7,920 nt of DNA, from the NCBI GenBank assembly GCA_021791295.1, contig JAJYWW010000034.1, positions 1 to 7,920 of the forward strand. Direction: 5' to 3'. Both the position numbers and the translations under genes were made by a program. The notes below the pieces were generated by a model. It was not told the origin of the DNA, ran no database searches, and saw only the letters and a list, made by a program, of their open reading frames with translations. Shown here piece by piece: positions 1 to 6,379 of this stretch (position 1 is the stretch's first letter; every line of letters begins with the position of its first letter). Source of the DNA: a bacterium (GTDB lineage: Bacteria > SZUA-79 > Acidulodesulfobacterales > Acidulodesulfobacteraceae).

Positions 1-2
1 CC

Positions 3-161
3 GATATAATAGGAAAGGCGGTTGCAAGGACAGGAACAAAGAGTTCAGACGGAGGCGGCGGACGAAAGAATTCTTCCGGAAAAGTTATTTTAAAAGGTAT
101 ATACGGAGTCGACAGGATACTCGACTATCCTTCGGGAGAACTTTTGCCGAGAATATGCTGA
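3..161 (+). CDS. hypE: Hydrogenase maturation protein HypE, C-terminal 52 residues (5' end outside window)
   Basis: This is the 3' end of an open frame entering from the left edge, stopping at TGA 159-161. HypE dehydrates the thiocarboxamide on its own C-terminal Cys to thiocyanate, which supplies the CN ligands of the NiFe site in the cytoplasm. The visible part starts with D-I-I-G-K-A-V, has a Gly/Ser-rich stretch (T-K-S-S-D-G-G-G-G), then a strand-rich end with R-I-L-D-Y-P-S-G-E-L-L and the final P-R-I-C. A terminal P-R-I-C is the hallmark of HypE, and its last Cys is the residue carbamoylated by HypF. The hypF start lies 31 bases downstream on the same strand, so the two are probably cotranscribed. 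The Gly/Ser stretch looks longer than the usual short turn there; that comparison is from memory. The other two forward frames give a stop at once or an Arg-rich, unnatural peptide. Confidence 0.88.
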   Translation, partial: DIIGKAVARTGTKSSDGGGGRKNSSGKVILKGIYGVDRILDYPSGELLPRIC

Positions 162-192
162 AAAAAGTATAAATCATGCAGAGCCTAAAAAA

Positions 193-3036
193 ATGGATTT
201 TCCGATAAATAATAAACCGATAAATAATGCCGTAATAAAAAGAGCAAAGATTAGATTGTCGGGCAGGATTCAGGGAGTAGGTTTCAGGCCATTCGTTTAC
301 AGGCTTGCGGATAAGTACGGAATAAAAGGCTATGTTTTGAATAACGGCGAAGGCGTGGAAATTTCCGCCGAAGGCAAAGAAAACGCTCTTCTTAGCTTCA
401 TAAATTCTATAGATTCCGATTCGGAAAAACCTCCTCTTGCCGTAATAAAATATAAAGCCGTAGATTATGTCGATTTTATCGAACAAGAGCAGATTTTTTA
501 TAAAAATTTTGAAATTAAGGAATCCGACGGTAAATTTAATAAATCAAATAAATTAAATTTAACCATACCTCCCGATATAGCAATATGCGGCAAATGCTTA
601 AACGAGCTTTTTAATCCTTCCGACAGAAGATATTTATATCCGTTTATTAACTGCACGGATTGCGGTCCAAGATTTACCATATCTAAAGAACTGCCGTACG
701 ACAGGGCTTCGACTTCCATGGATAAATTTACGATGTGTCCTGACTGTCTAACCGAATATAAAAATCCTTTAAACAGAAGATTTCATGCAGAACCCAACGG
801 ATGTTTCGCCTGCGGTCCCGAAGTCGAATTTATTTTGAGTTCGGATATATCGAAAATAGATATAAACGACAAAATGAATATACGCAAAATAACTTTAAAT
901 AATTATGCACATAGTTTAAGGGGTATTGAAGAAGGGACGCAAGATATAGCCGGGGTTTTAAAATTAAACCGCTTAAAAAGTTTAAACGCCGTGAAATCTT
1001 TAGCGGATTTAATTAGGAACGGCGGTATTGCCTGCGTCAAAGGAATAGGCGGTTTCCATTTAATGGCGGATGCCGCGAACGACGACGCCTTGAGATTATT
1101 AAGGGAGCGCAAGAACAGGCCTAAAAAACCTTTCGCCGTAATGTTTAAGAACATCGGGCAGGCATCGGAATATGCACGCATTGACGATATTTCCGCAGAT
1201 TTATTGAATTCTAAGGAAAGGCCTATATGCTTATTGAAAGACAGAGGCGGACTCTCTTATTACGTCAACTGCGGACTTAAAGATATCGGCGTTTTTTTGC
1301 CATATGCGCCGCTTCACTATATTTTATTCAGTTTTTTAGATATGCCTTTAGTCGCTACGTCGGCGAATATAGGCGGGGAACCGATAGTAAAAGACAACGA
1401 GGAGGCGTTATTAAAATTAAATGGTATTGCGGACGGTTTTTTAATCCATAACAGGGATATTTTGAGGAGATGCGACGATTCGGTAATAAAGGTTAATGCG
1501 GTCGATGAATATAATTTGATTAATGCGCATAATTACGGCACGGACGCAGATAAAAATAAATATGAAATTCATAATAAAGTTGCATCTCATTTTTTTATAA
1601 GGCGTTCCAGGGGCTATGTTCCCGAACCGTTAAATCTCTCTTTTAGCTTAAAAAGAAACGTTTTGGCGTCGGGAGCGTTTCTTAAAAACGTTTTTGCCTT
1701 AGCTTACGCCGGAGAAGATGCAGGCTCTGCATTATTAAGCCAGCACAACGGAGACTTGGACAATGCCGCAGGTTTTGCTAATTTCAAAAATAGCATAGAA
1801 GATTTTGAAAAATTTTACAGTTTTAAACCGGAAGCCGTCGTTTACGATAGTCATCCAGATTACGAAAATACTAAATGGGCCAAAGAATATGCCGTGCAAA
1901 AAAATATACGCGGCATATCTCTTCAGCATCACAGGGCGCACGTTATCTCATGCATGGCGGAAAACGGACTGGGATTAAACGAAGAAGTTTTCGGCATAGC
2001 TTTCGACGGAACTGGTTACGGAGACGACGGGACTATCTGGGGAGGGGAATTCTTTAAAGGGAAATACGATAATTTAAAAAGAATAGGCAGTTTTAAAAAA
2101 TTGAGGCTTATCGGAGGGGAAAAGGCGGTTAAATCCCCAGGCAGGATTCTTGCAGACATTCTGTTCGGCGTTTTATCGGAAGAGGAAAATAGTGACGCTA
2201 TTTTGCTTAACGGTGGCAAAAACAAAAAAGCCGGTAAATATAATGACGATAAATTTGGGGATACCTATATTAAATCTAAATCTGAATCTGAATTTAAGTC
2301 GCAGGATATCTTTAAAAATATTTCCGATTTAACAGGTTTTTCCGAAAAAGAAATAAGTATATTTCATAAAATGAGGGAAAACGGATTAAATTCCCCATTT
2401 ACATCTTCATGCGGGAGAATTTTCGACGCCGTTTCATGTTTGTGCGGTTTCAAAGGCAATATAACCTACGAAGGAGAGGCGGCGGTTTATTTAGAAAATT
2501 TGTGCAGCGAGTACGAAAATAAAAACAAAAGCGCCGGAGAGCAGGATAATTTAATAACCGAAGTAAATTCAATAACCAAAAAAGACTGTTTTAAATATGA
2601 AATACGCTATGAGAATAAGCAAGATGATAAGAGCAGTGAGAGTGTGGAGGGCGCGGATAGCGGGGATTTTTTCACGGTCGATTATTATCCTGTGTTCGGC
2701 GATATTATGGAGATAGTTCAAGCTAAAAATAACAACGACAATAAAGACGAATACGAATACAAGGATAAAAATAAAGATAAAGATAAATCGGATAACGCAG
2801 GTTTTATAGCAGGAAGGTTTATAAATACTCTCGCTATGATTATATTGGACGCCTCGTTAAAATCAGGATGTAAAAACGTCTGCATGAGCGGCGGAGTGTT
2901 TCAGAATGCTTTGCTCAGGGAAAAAGCGGCGCTTATTCTTAAAAAGAACGGTTTTAACGTTTATTTTAACGAAAAAATACCTTCTAACGACGGCGGTATT
3001 GCATTAGGTCAGGCGGTTTACGGCGGGATTATTTAA
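193..3036 (+). CDS. hypF: Carbamoyltransferase HypF, [NiFe]-hydrogenase maturation (947 aa, enlarged)
   Basis: HypF turns carbamoyl phosphate and ATP into carbamoyl-adenylate and transfers the carbamoyl group to the C-terminal Cys of HypE. All family domains appear in order. The acylphosphatase-like domain (about 17-110) has G-R-I-Q-G-V-G-F-R-P-F at 24-34, with R32 and N50 as probable catalytic residues. The double zinc finger has C132/C135, C154/C157, C182/C185 and C204/C207 with CxxC-x18-CxxC spacing in each half. The YrdC-like domain (about 265-435) has K-G-I-G-G-F-H-L at 283-290, R-P-K-K-P-F at 309-314 and T-S-A-N at 389-392. The Kae1-like domain (about 470-947) has H-H-R-A-H at 579-583, F-D-G-T-G-Y-G at 604-610, S-G-G-V-F-Q-N at 899-905 and D933. 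The E. coli protein is about 750 residues. The surplus here sits mainly near residues 210-260, 436-462, 664-705 and 775-870. ATG 193 is the only fitting start; a weak AGAG lies about 9 bases upstream. The hypF stop converges on hyaD. Confidence 0.97.
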   Translation: MDFPINNKPINNAVIKRAKIRLSGRIQGVGFRPFVYRLADKYGIKGYVLNNGEGVEISAEGKENALLSFINSIDSDSEKPPLAVIKYKAVDYVDFIEQEQIFYKNFEIKESDGKFNKSNKLNLTIPPDIAICGKCLNELFNPSDRRYLYPFINCTDCGPRFTISKELPYDRASTSMDKFTMCPDCLTEYKNPLNRRFHAEPNGCFACGPEVEFILSSDISKIDINDKMNIRKITLNNYAHSLRGIEEGTQDIAGVLKLNRLKSLNAVKSLADLIRNGGIACVKGIGGFHLMADAANDDALRLLRERKNRPKKPFAVMFKNIGQASEYARIDDISADLLNSKERPICLLKDRGGLSYYVNCGLKDIGVFLPYAPLHYILFSFLDMPLVATSANIGGEPIVKDNEEALLKLNGIADGFLIHNRDILRRCDDSVIKVNAVDEYNLINAHNYGTDADKNKYEIHNKVASHFFIRRSRGYVPEPLNLSFSLKRNVLASGAFLKNVFALAYAGEDAGSALLSQHNGDLDNAAGFANFKNSIEDFEKFYSFKPEAVVYDSHPDYENTKWAKEYAVQKNIRGISLQHHRAHVISCMAENGLGLNEEVFGIAFDGTGYGDDGTIWGGEFFKGKYDNLKRIGSFKKLRLIGGEKAVKSPGRILADILFGVLSEEENSDAILLNGGKNKKAGKYNDDKFGDTYIKSKSESEFKSQDIFKNISDLTGFSEKEISIFHKMRENGLNSPFTSSCGRIFDAVSCLCGFKGNITYEGEAAVYLENLCSEYENKNKSAGEQDNLITEVNSITKKDCFKYEIRYENKQDDKSSESVEGADSGDFFTVDYYPVFGDIMEIVQAKNNNDNKDEYEYKDKNKDKDKSDNAGFIAGRFINTLAMIILDASLKSGCKNVCMSGGVFQNALLREKAALILKKNGFNVYFNEKIPSNDGGIALGQAVYGGII
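2272..2295 (+). repeat. Short tandem hexamer repeat inside hypF
   Basis: Imperfect tandem copies of AAATCT/GAATCT encode the S-K-S-E-S-E run near HypF residues 694-701. They lie inside one of the extra segments of the Kae1-like domain. The units are in frame and look like replication-slippage products. Confidence 0.6.
2719..2799 (+). repeat. Low-complexity Lys/Asp/Asn-coding repeat inside hypF
   Basis: This A-rich stretch has short repeats (GAATAC twice, GATAAA several times) and encodes about residues 843-869, made almost only of Lys, Asp, Asn, Glu and Tyr. It directly precedes the conserved G-F-I-A-G-R-F-I-N-T-L-A helix of the Kae1-like domain, so the insertion falls in a probable surface loop. 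The reading frame stays open. Confidence 0.65.
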
Positions 3037-3056
3037 ATAGAATAACCTATCCGCCG
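3021..3056. other. Possible stem-loop across the hypF stop codon
   Basis: CGGCGG at 3021-3026 pairs with CCGCCG at 3051-3056, and inside it TTATT (3029-3033) can pair with AATAA (3041-3045). The hypF stop codon lies within the structure. No T-run follows on either strand, so it is not a classic intrinsic terminator. It could be a 3'-end stabiliser or a weak bidirectional terminator between convergent operons. Confidence 0.35.
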
Positions 3057-3099
3057 CTCAATCATATTGGCAAAAGTCGACCGCCTCATATTATTTAGA

Positions 3100-3123
3100 T
3101 GGTATTTATATAAATAAATATCA
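3100..3123. other. AT-rich inverted repeat between the convergent operons
   Basis: Ten-base arms (TGGTATTTAT and ATAAATATCA, one G-T mismatch) flank a 4-base loop. It is followed by A6 on the + strand rather than T-run, so it does not end the hypF transcript in the classic way. On the - strand it lies beyond the hyaD stop, followed by AT-rich DNA without a clean T-tract. It is a weak candidate for a 3'-end signal of the hya operon. Nothing else gene-like is seen in 3037-3158. Confidence 0.3.
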
Positions 3124-3158
3124 AAAAAGCGGGGAAGGGAGGGTAACTTTTAATAATT

Positions 3159-3647
3159 TTAAAGTTCGGCGTATTCAGGGTTTAATTGCCAGTTTATGCC
3201 GAGCGGTTTTATTTCGTCCAAAACTAATTTTTCTAAGGCGGGCATGGCTTTTTTCAGAGGTTCCGAAATATCTATTCCAACGCCGGTGCAGTCCTCCGGA
3301 GATATTGCAAAAAAAGTTATTTTAGGATTATGTCCCTGCAGTCCGCACATAGAAATTACGTCGATAAATTCTACGTCGTGCGCCGTTTTTTTCATTAAAT
3401 TTACGGGAAGGTTTTCCGAATCAAACTTAAATATACTCCCGGGTTTCTCGTCTGTTTTAAGGGCATCTACGACTATAATACAGTCGAGGCTGAATATGTC
3501 GTCCAAAAGCCCGTATCCAAGAGTACTGCCGTCTATTAACCGTATATTGCCCTCAAAAATATATTTTTTTCTTAATAAATTTATAAAATGAACCCCTATT
3601 CCTTCGTCTTTTAATATCAGATTTCCTATTCCTATAATTCCCGTCAT
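3159..3647 (-). CDS. hyaD: [NiFe]-hydrogenase maturation endopeptidase (HyaD/HybD family)
   Basis: This nickel-dependent cytoplasmic protease removes the C-terminal peptide of the large subunit after nickel insertion, closing the active site. The product has 162 residues, close to the 164 of E. coli HybD. It starts with the family signature G-I-G-N at 6-9 and D-E-G-I-G at 14-18. E15, D61 (in V-V-D-A) and H90 (in T-A-H-D) match the three nickel-binding residues of HybD (E16, D62, H93). D39 in D-G-S-T-L-G matches the other conserved Asp. The likely substrate is HyaB, whose bond between H546 and I547 fits the cleavage rule. It is the last gene of the operon, 73 bases after hyaC. ATG 3647 is the only start that keeps the short N-terminus normal for the family, but no clear Shine-Dalgarno precedes it, only T/A-rich sequence. 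The distal position and poor ribosome site may keep expression low, as suits a processing enzyme. Confidence 0.94.
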   Translation of the reverse strand: MTGIIGIGNLILKDEGIGVHFINLLRKKYIFEGNIRLIDGSTLGYGLLDDIFSLDCIIVVDALKTDEKPGSIFKFDSENLPVNLMKKTAHDVEFIDVISMCGLQGHNPKITFFAISPEDCTGVGIDISEPLKKAMPALEKLVLDEIKPLGINWQLNPEYAEL

Positions 3648-3720
3648 AAATCTAAATTTTACCTTATTATTACGACATTTTTTTCTGGATTACCGCTTGC
3701 GTTGTAGTGACAGCTTGAAT

Positions 3721-4485
3721 TTATTCCGTTTCGGATTTATTTCTCATATATTTATAGCCGCCGAAGGGTATAAGAATATCGCCTTCTTTCCACATTACCG
3801 AACGCCAGACTTCGATATAGATATGATAAACTATAAATATTATAATGAGCCACATTATAAAAAGATGGACGAGAGTAACGCCTGTTAATCCGCCAAATAC
3901 TACAAGCGTCCAGTCGGTAGAAAAATGCAGAAGCCACGGCCACCATGCGCCTACCGCCGAAGTTCCGGTAAAAGAAGCCACGTACATTTGAAATCCGGTA
4001 AGCATCTGAAGAAGTATAAGCAGATGAAATAATGTGAATATTATAGCATTAAGAGGGTCTTGATATCTGTCGGTTTTCGGCCTGTCTTTAAGCGTGAAGT
4101 AGTGCTTCAGCATTCTCCATGCTTCTTCCAATTTATCGCCGAAAGGAATAAAACTTTTATATAGCGGTTCTTTCCACGAAAAGAAAGCCAAATAAAGCCA
4201 GACGAAAAAAATAACGTCTATTATTACCGCTCCTATAAAATGAAATTCTCTCATCCATGTCATTATGAACGCCTGATAAGTTTCGCCGGAGTTTAAAACT
4301 CCGGTAGAAAGCGAATCTGACTGCGTCGGAGTTTTTCCGAATATAAGAAACGGATAAGCTATGTAAAAACCTGTAATAATATTATTAATAATCGCCGCAA
4401 AGAACGACCAGTGTATAATTCTTTTTATAACCGTCATTCTGTGTATCAACTGAATCTCGCCGTATTTGCTATTTTTATTTTGCAT
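3721..4485 (-). CDS. hyaC: Ni/Fe-hydrogenase b-type cytochrome subunit (HyaC family)
   Basis: This diheme integral membrane protein anchors the hydrogenase dimer and passes electrons from the small subunit to quinone. The 254-residue protein has four predicted membrane helices at about 22-44, 80-102, 145-168 and 196-223. Likely heme ligands are H25 (R-I-I-H-W), H82 (R-E-F-H-F), H207 and H221. The positions of H25 and the 14-residue H207-H221 spacing match the ligands reported for Wolinella succinogenes HydC (25, 67, 186, 200). The cytoplasmic loop between helices 2 and 3 (about 103-144) has the family pattern ending L-K-H-Y-F-T-L-K-D-R-P-K. The exported loop between helices 1 and 2 is about 15 residues longer than in HydC and lies over two DNA inverted repeats. 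ATG 4485 is preceded by GGGG (4492-4495, 6 bases away). It lies between hyaB and hyaD in the usual hyaABCD order. Confidence 0.94.
   Translation of the reverse strand: MQNKNSKYGEIQLIHRMTVIKRIIHWSFFAAIINNIITGFYIAYPFLIFGKTPTQSDSLSTGVLNSGETYQAFIMTWMREFHFIGAVIIDVIFFVWLYLAFFSWKEPLYKSFIPFGDKLEEAWRMLKHYFTLKDRPKTDRYQDPLNAIIFTLFHLLILLQMLTGFQMYVASFTGTSAVGAWWPWLLHFSTDWTLVVFGGLTGVTLVHLFIMWLIIIFIVYHIYIEVWRSVMWKEGDILIPFGGYKYMRNKSETE
4286..4304. repeat. Perfect inverted repeat within hyaC
   Basis: The arms CCGGAGTTT (4286-4294) and AAACTCCGG (4296-4304) are perfect reverse complements around a single central base. On the coding strand they encode T61-G67 of the cytochrome, in the exported loop between helices 1 and 2. 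As DNA this is a near-perfect palindrome; as RNA it would form a hairpin with a small loop. Confidence 0.7.
4326..4340. repeat. Second short inverted repeat within hyaC
   Basis: TCGGA (4326-4330) and TCCGA (4336-4340) flank a GTTTT loop, 21 bases from the larger palindrome. They share its CGGAGTTT core, so the region holds two related copies of the motif. It encodes about residues 49-54 of the cytochrome. Confidence 0.5.
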
Positions 4486-4532
4486 AATTAACCCCGTTTA
4501 TTTAATTTATTATATATTACCGCTTCGTTCCC

Positions 4533-4560
4533 GCATCTATCAATCTACTAATTGATGTGC
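4533..4560. other. Intercistronic stem-loop between hyaB and hyaC
   Basis: ATCAAT (4539-4544) pairs with ATTGAT (4551-4556) around a 6-base loop, extended by GCA (4533-4535) with TGC (4558-4560) across a small internal loop. It lies in the 135-base gap between hyaB and hyaC, the largest gap in the operon. No gene is seen there. It might be an RNA stability or processing element that sets different levels of hyaAB and hyaCD. No T-run marks it as a terminator. Confidence 0.35.
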
Positions 4561-4620
4561 GTGAAGTTTATCGGAATAACAAATTAAAAGTTAATTAATA
4601 TAATTAATATTTATGTTTGT

Positions 4621-6306
4621 TCAGCATATTTTATATTTTTTTATTTCGTTTGTTTTAGGATCTAATATATGTACGGCGCAGGCTAAACACGGGTCGAAAG
4701 AGTGAACCGTACGCAAAATTTCGAGCGGCTGCGATACGTTTGCAAGTTTTACGCCTACTAACGACGCTTCATATGCTCCCGGATTATTGAAAGCGTCTCT
4801 TGGAGATGCGTTCCATGTAGTCGGGACGACTATCTGGTAGTGCGTTATCTTTTTGTCCTTTATCCTGACCCAATGGCCGAGCGAACCCCTCGGAGCTTCG
4901 TCTAAACCTATGCCTATAATCTCTTTCGACGGCATATCGTATTTTGTCCAGCTTGTCTGGTCGACCGCTGCGTTTTTAATCAGCTCGAGCGTCCAGGATT
5001 CCAACGCGTCGGCGACGTATTTTGCTTCTATTCCTCTTGCCGCCGTTCTTCCAAGCGTGGAAAAGAGTGCTGAAACCGGCAGACCTGAGGTTTTCAAAAC
5101 ATAATCCACTAAAGATTTTATTGTTTTATTGCCTTTTGCGTATGCGACTAACGTTCTTGCAAGCGGTCCAACTTCCATAGCTTTGTTTTCATAGCGCGGC
5201 GATTTAATCCAGCTGTATTTTTCGTCTTCTTTAAGACTGCCGTCTTTATTTAATCCGGTATAATCAGGGTCGGTTATTCCTATATTAGGATTAAGCCCTA
5301 TTTTTTCGTTCGGATACTTATACCATGAATGAGTTACGAATTCCGTTATCTTTTTTTCGTCTAATCCGTGTACTTTGCTTAAATCCCTGTCGAATATGAC
5401 GCCTCTCATTAAAAAATAATCGTCCGGATTTTCGTCGTCCGTCTGAGGAAACGCGCCGTAAGAAAGATAATTTTTCAGCCCTCCGCCAATTCCCTGAATC
5501 GCTTCTTCTTTATAAAACTCGGCCGCCGTCAACAAATCAGGAATGTAGGCGTTATTAACGAAGTCCGTAATTTTTCCTATCCTGAACAGTATGTCGTCCA
5601 TTCTTTGCGGGTCTATAATATCGGCTATGGACGATATTCCGCCGACTACGCAGGTTTGAGGGTGCGGGTCTTTAGCGCCCAGAATAGCTATAATCTGTGC
5701 GGGTATCCTTAAAATATTAAGATTGTCTAAATAATGGGAAGCGATTAAAAGATTGCCTTCCGGCGGAAGTTTATAAGAAGGATTGCCCCAGTAACCTCCT
5801 GCAAAAGGTCCAAGCTGGCCGGATTTAACGAAAGCGCCAAGCCTTGATTTTACTTCTTCGAATCTTGCAAGACTTGCATTATAGGGCGTTTTAGTGTAAG
5901 CATAGGCTAAGTCCATGGTTTTTTTCGGGTCGGCTTGAAGCGCCGATACGATATCTACCCAGTCTAATCCGGCAAGCTGGTAAAAATGGACTAAGTGGTC
6001 CTGCACCATCTGAGCGCCCTTAAGTATATTTCTTGCAATTCTTGCGTTTTTTGGCGGATGTATTCCCAGAGCGTTTTCTACCGCCCATGTTGCGGCTTCG
6101 TAATGAGCATAAGTGCATACTCCGCAGATTCTCTGAGCAAAAAGACCGGCATCTTCCGGAGCTCTTCCGTTAAGTATAAGTTCTATGCCTCTGAAAAGAG
6201 TGCCGGAAGAGTATGCTTCGCTTATTTCGCTGCCGTTGAGAATGGCTTCTATTCTCAGGTGTCCTTCTATTCTCGTCACGGGATCGACTATGATTTTTGT
6301 TGCCAT
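4621..6306 (-). CDS. hyaB: [NiFe]-hydrogenase large (catalytic) subunit, group 1
   Basis: This is the catalytic subunit that splits H2 at the NiFe(CN)2CO site. The 561-residue precursor is close to E. coli HybC (567). The L1 motif is R59-I-C61-G-V-C64-T-Y-A-H68 and the L2 motif is D538-P-C540-L-A-C543-A-V-H546, giving all four nickel-binding Cys. E14 in R-I-E-G-H is the conserved proton-relay Glu. Other family marks are P-H-P-Q-T-C-V-V-G-G at 214-223, Y-S-W-I-K-S-P-R-Y-E at 364-373, M-E-V-G-P-L-A-R at 377-384 and A-P-R-G-S-L-G-H-W at 471-479, with R473 as the canopy Arg. The 15-residue tail after H546 (I547-C561) should be removed by HyaD. C540 is encoded by TGT, so this is not a selenocysteine enzyme. 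There is no signal peptide, so export must be with HyaA. A strong GGAGG sits 4 bases before ATG 6306, and the gene begins 73 bases after hyaA. Confidence 0.98.
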   Translation of the reverse strand: MATKIIVDPVTRIEGHLRIEAILNGSEISEAYSSGTLFRGIELILNGRAPEDAGLFAQRICGVCTYAHYEAATWAVENALGIHPPKNARIARNILKGAQMVQDHLVHFYQLAGLDWVDIVSALQADPKKTMDLAYAYTKTPYNASLARFEEVKSRLGAFVKSGQLGPFAGGYWGNPSYKLPPEGNLLIASHYLDNLNILRIPAQIIAILGAKDPHPQTCVVGGISSIADIIDPQRMDDILFRIGKITDFVNNAYIPDLLTAAEFYKEEAIQGIGGGLKNYLSYGAFPQTDDENPDDYFLMRGVIFDRDLSKVHGLDEKKITEFVTHSWYKYPNEKIGLNPNIGITDPDYTGLNKDGSLKEDEKYSWIKSPRYENKAMEVGPLARTLVAYAKGNKTIKSLVDYVLKTSGLPVSALFSTLGRTAARGIEAKYVADALESWTLELIKNAAVDQTSWTKYDMPSKEIIGIGLDEAPRGSLGHWVRIKDKKITHYQIVVPTTWNASPRDAFNNPGAYEASLVGVKLANVSQPLEILRTVHSFDPCLACAVHILDPKTNEIKKYKIC

Positions 6307-6310
6307 ATAT

Positions 6311-6315
6311 CCTCC
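6311..6315 (-). promoter_or_regulatory. Strong Shine-Dalgarno of hyaB
   Basis: The - strand reads GGAGG, then ATAT, then the ATG at 6306. This full match to the consensus is the best ribosome site in the operon. It supports that start, which also gives the usual N-terminus (D-P-V-T-R-I-E-G-H) of the family. Confidence 0.8.
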
Positions 6316-6379
6316 AAAGATTATTGTAGTGATTATTATATTGATAATTGTAACTTGTTAATGTTTATTTTTTAGTATG

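Noticed and set aside
85..486. Open frame of 133 codons on the - strand across the hypE-hypF junction
   Set aside because: Both sense-strand genes are clearly recognised; the antisense peptide is Phe/Tyr/Ile-rich, as expected from the reverse of A-rich coding DNA.
193..3036. Frameshift or gene fusion as the cause of the long HypF
   Set aside because: The frame is open throughout and all motifs occur once in the normal order; the extra length consists of loop insertions.
3145..3166. AACTTT...AAAGTT inverted repeat at the hyaD stop as a terminator
   Set aside because: The stem is six AT-rich base pairs overlapping the stop codon, with no T-run after it on the transcribed strand.
3196..3591. 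Open frame of 131 codons on the + strand opposite hyaD
   Set aside because: It is a shadow of the protease gene, which has clear family motifs; the antisense product resembles nothing I know.
4653..4715. Possible selenocysteine [NiFeSe] enzyme
   Set aside because: The first Cys of the L2 motif in hyaB is encoded by TGT and no in-frame TGA occurs.
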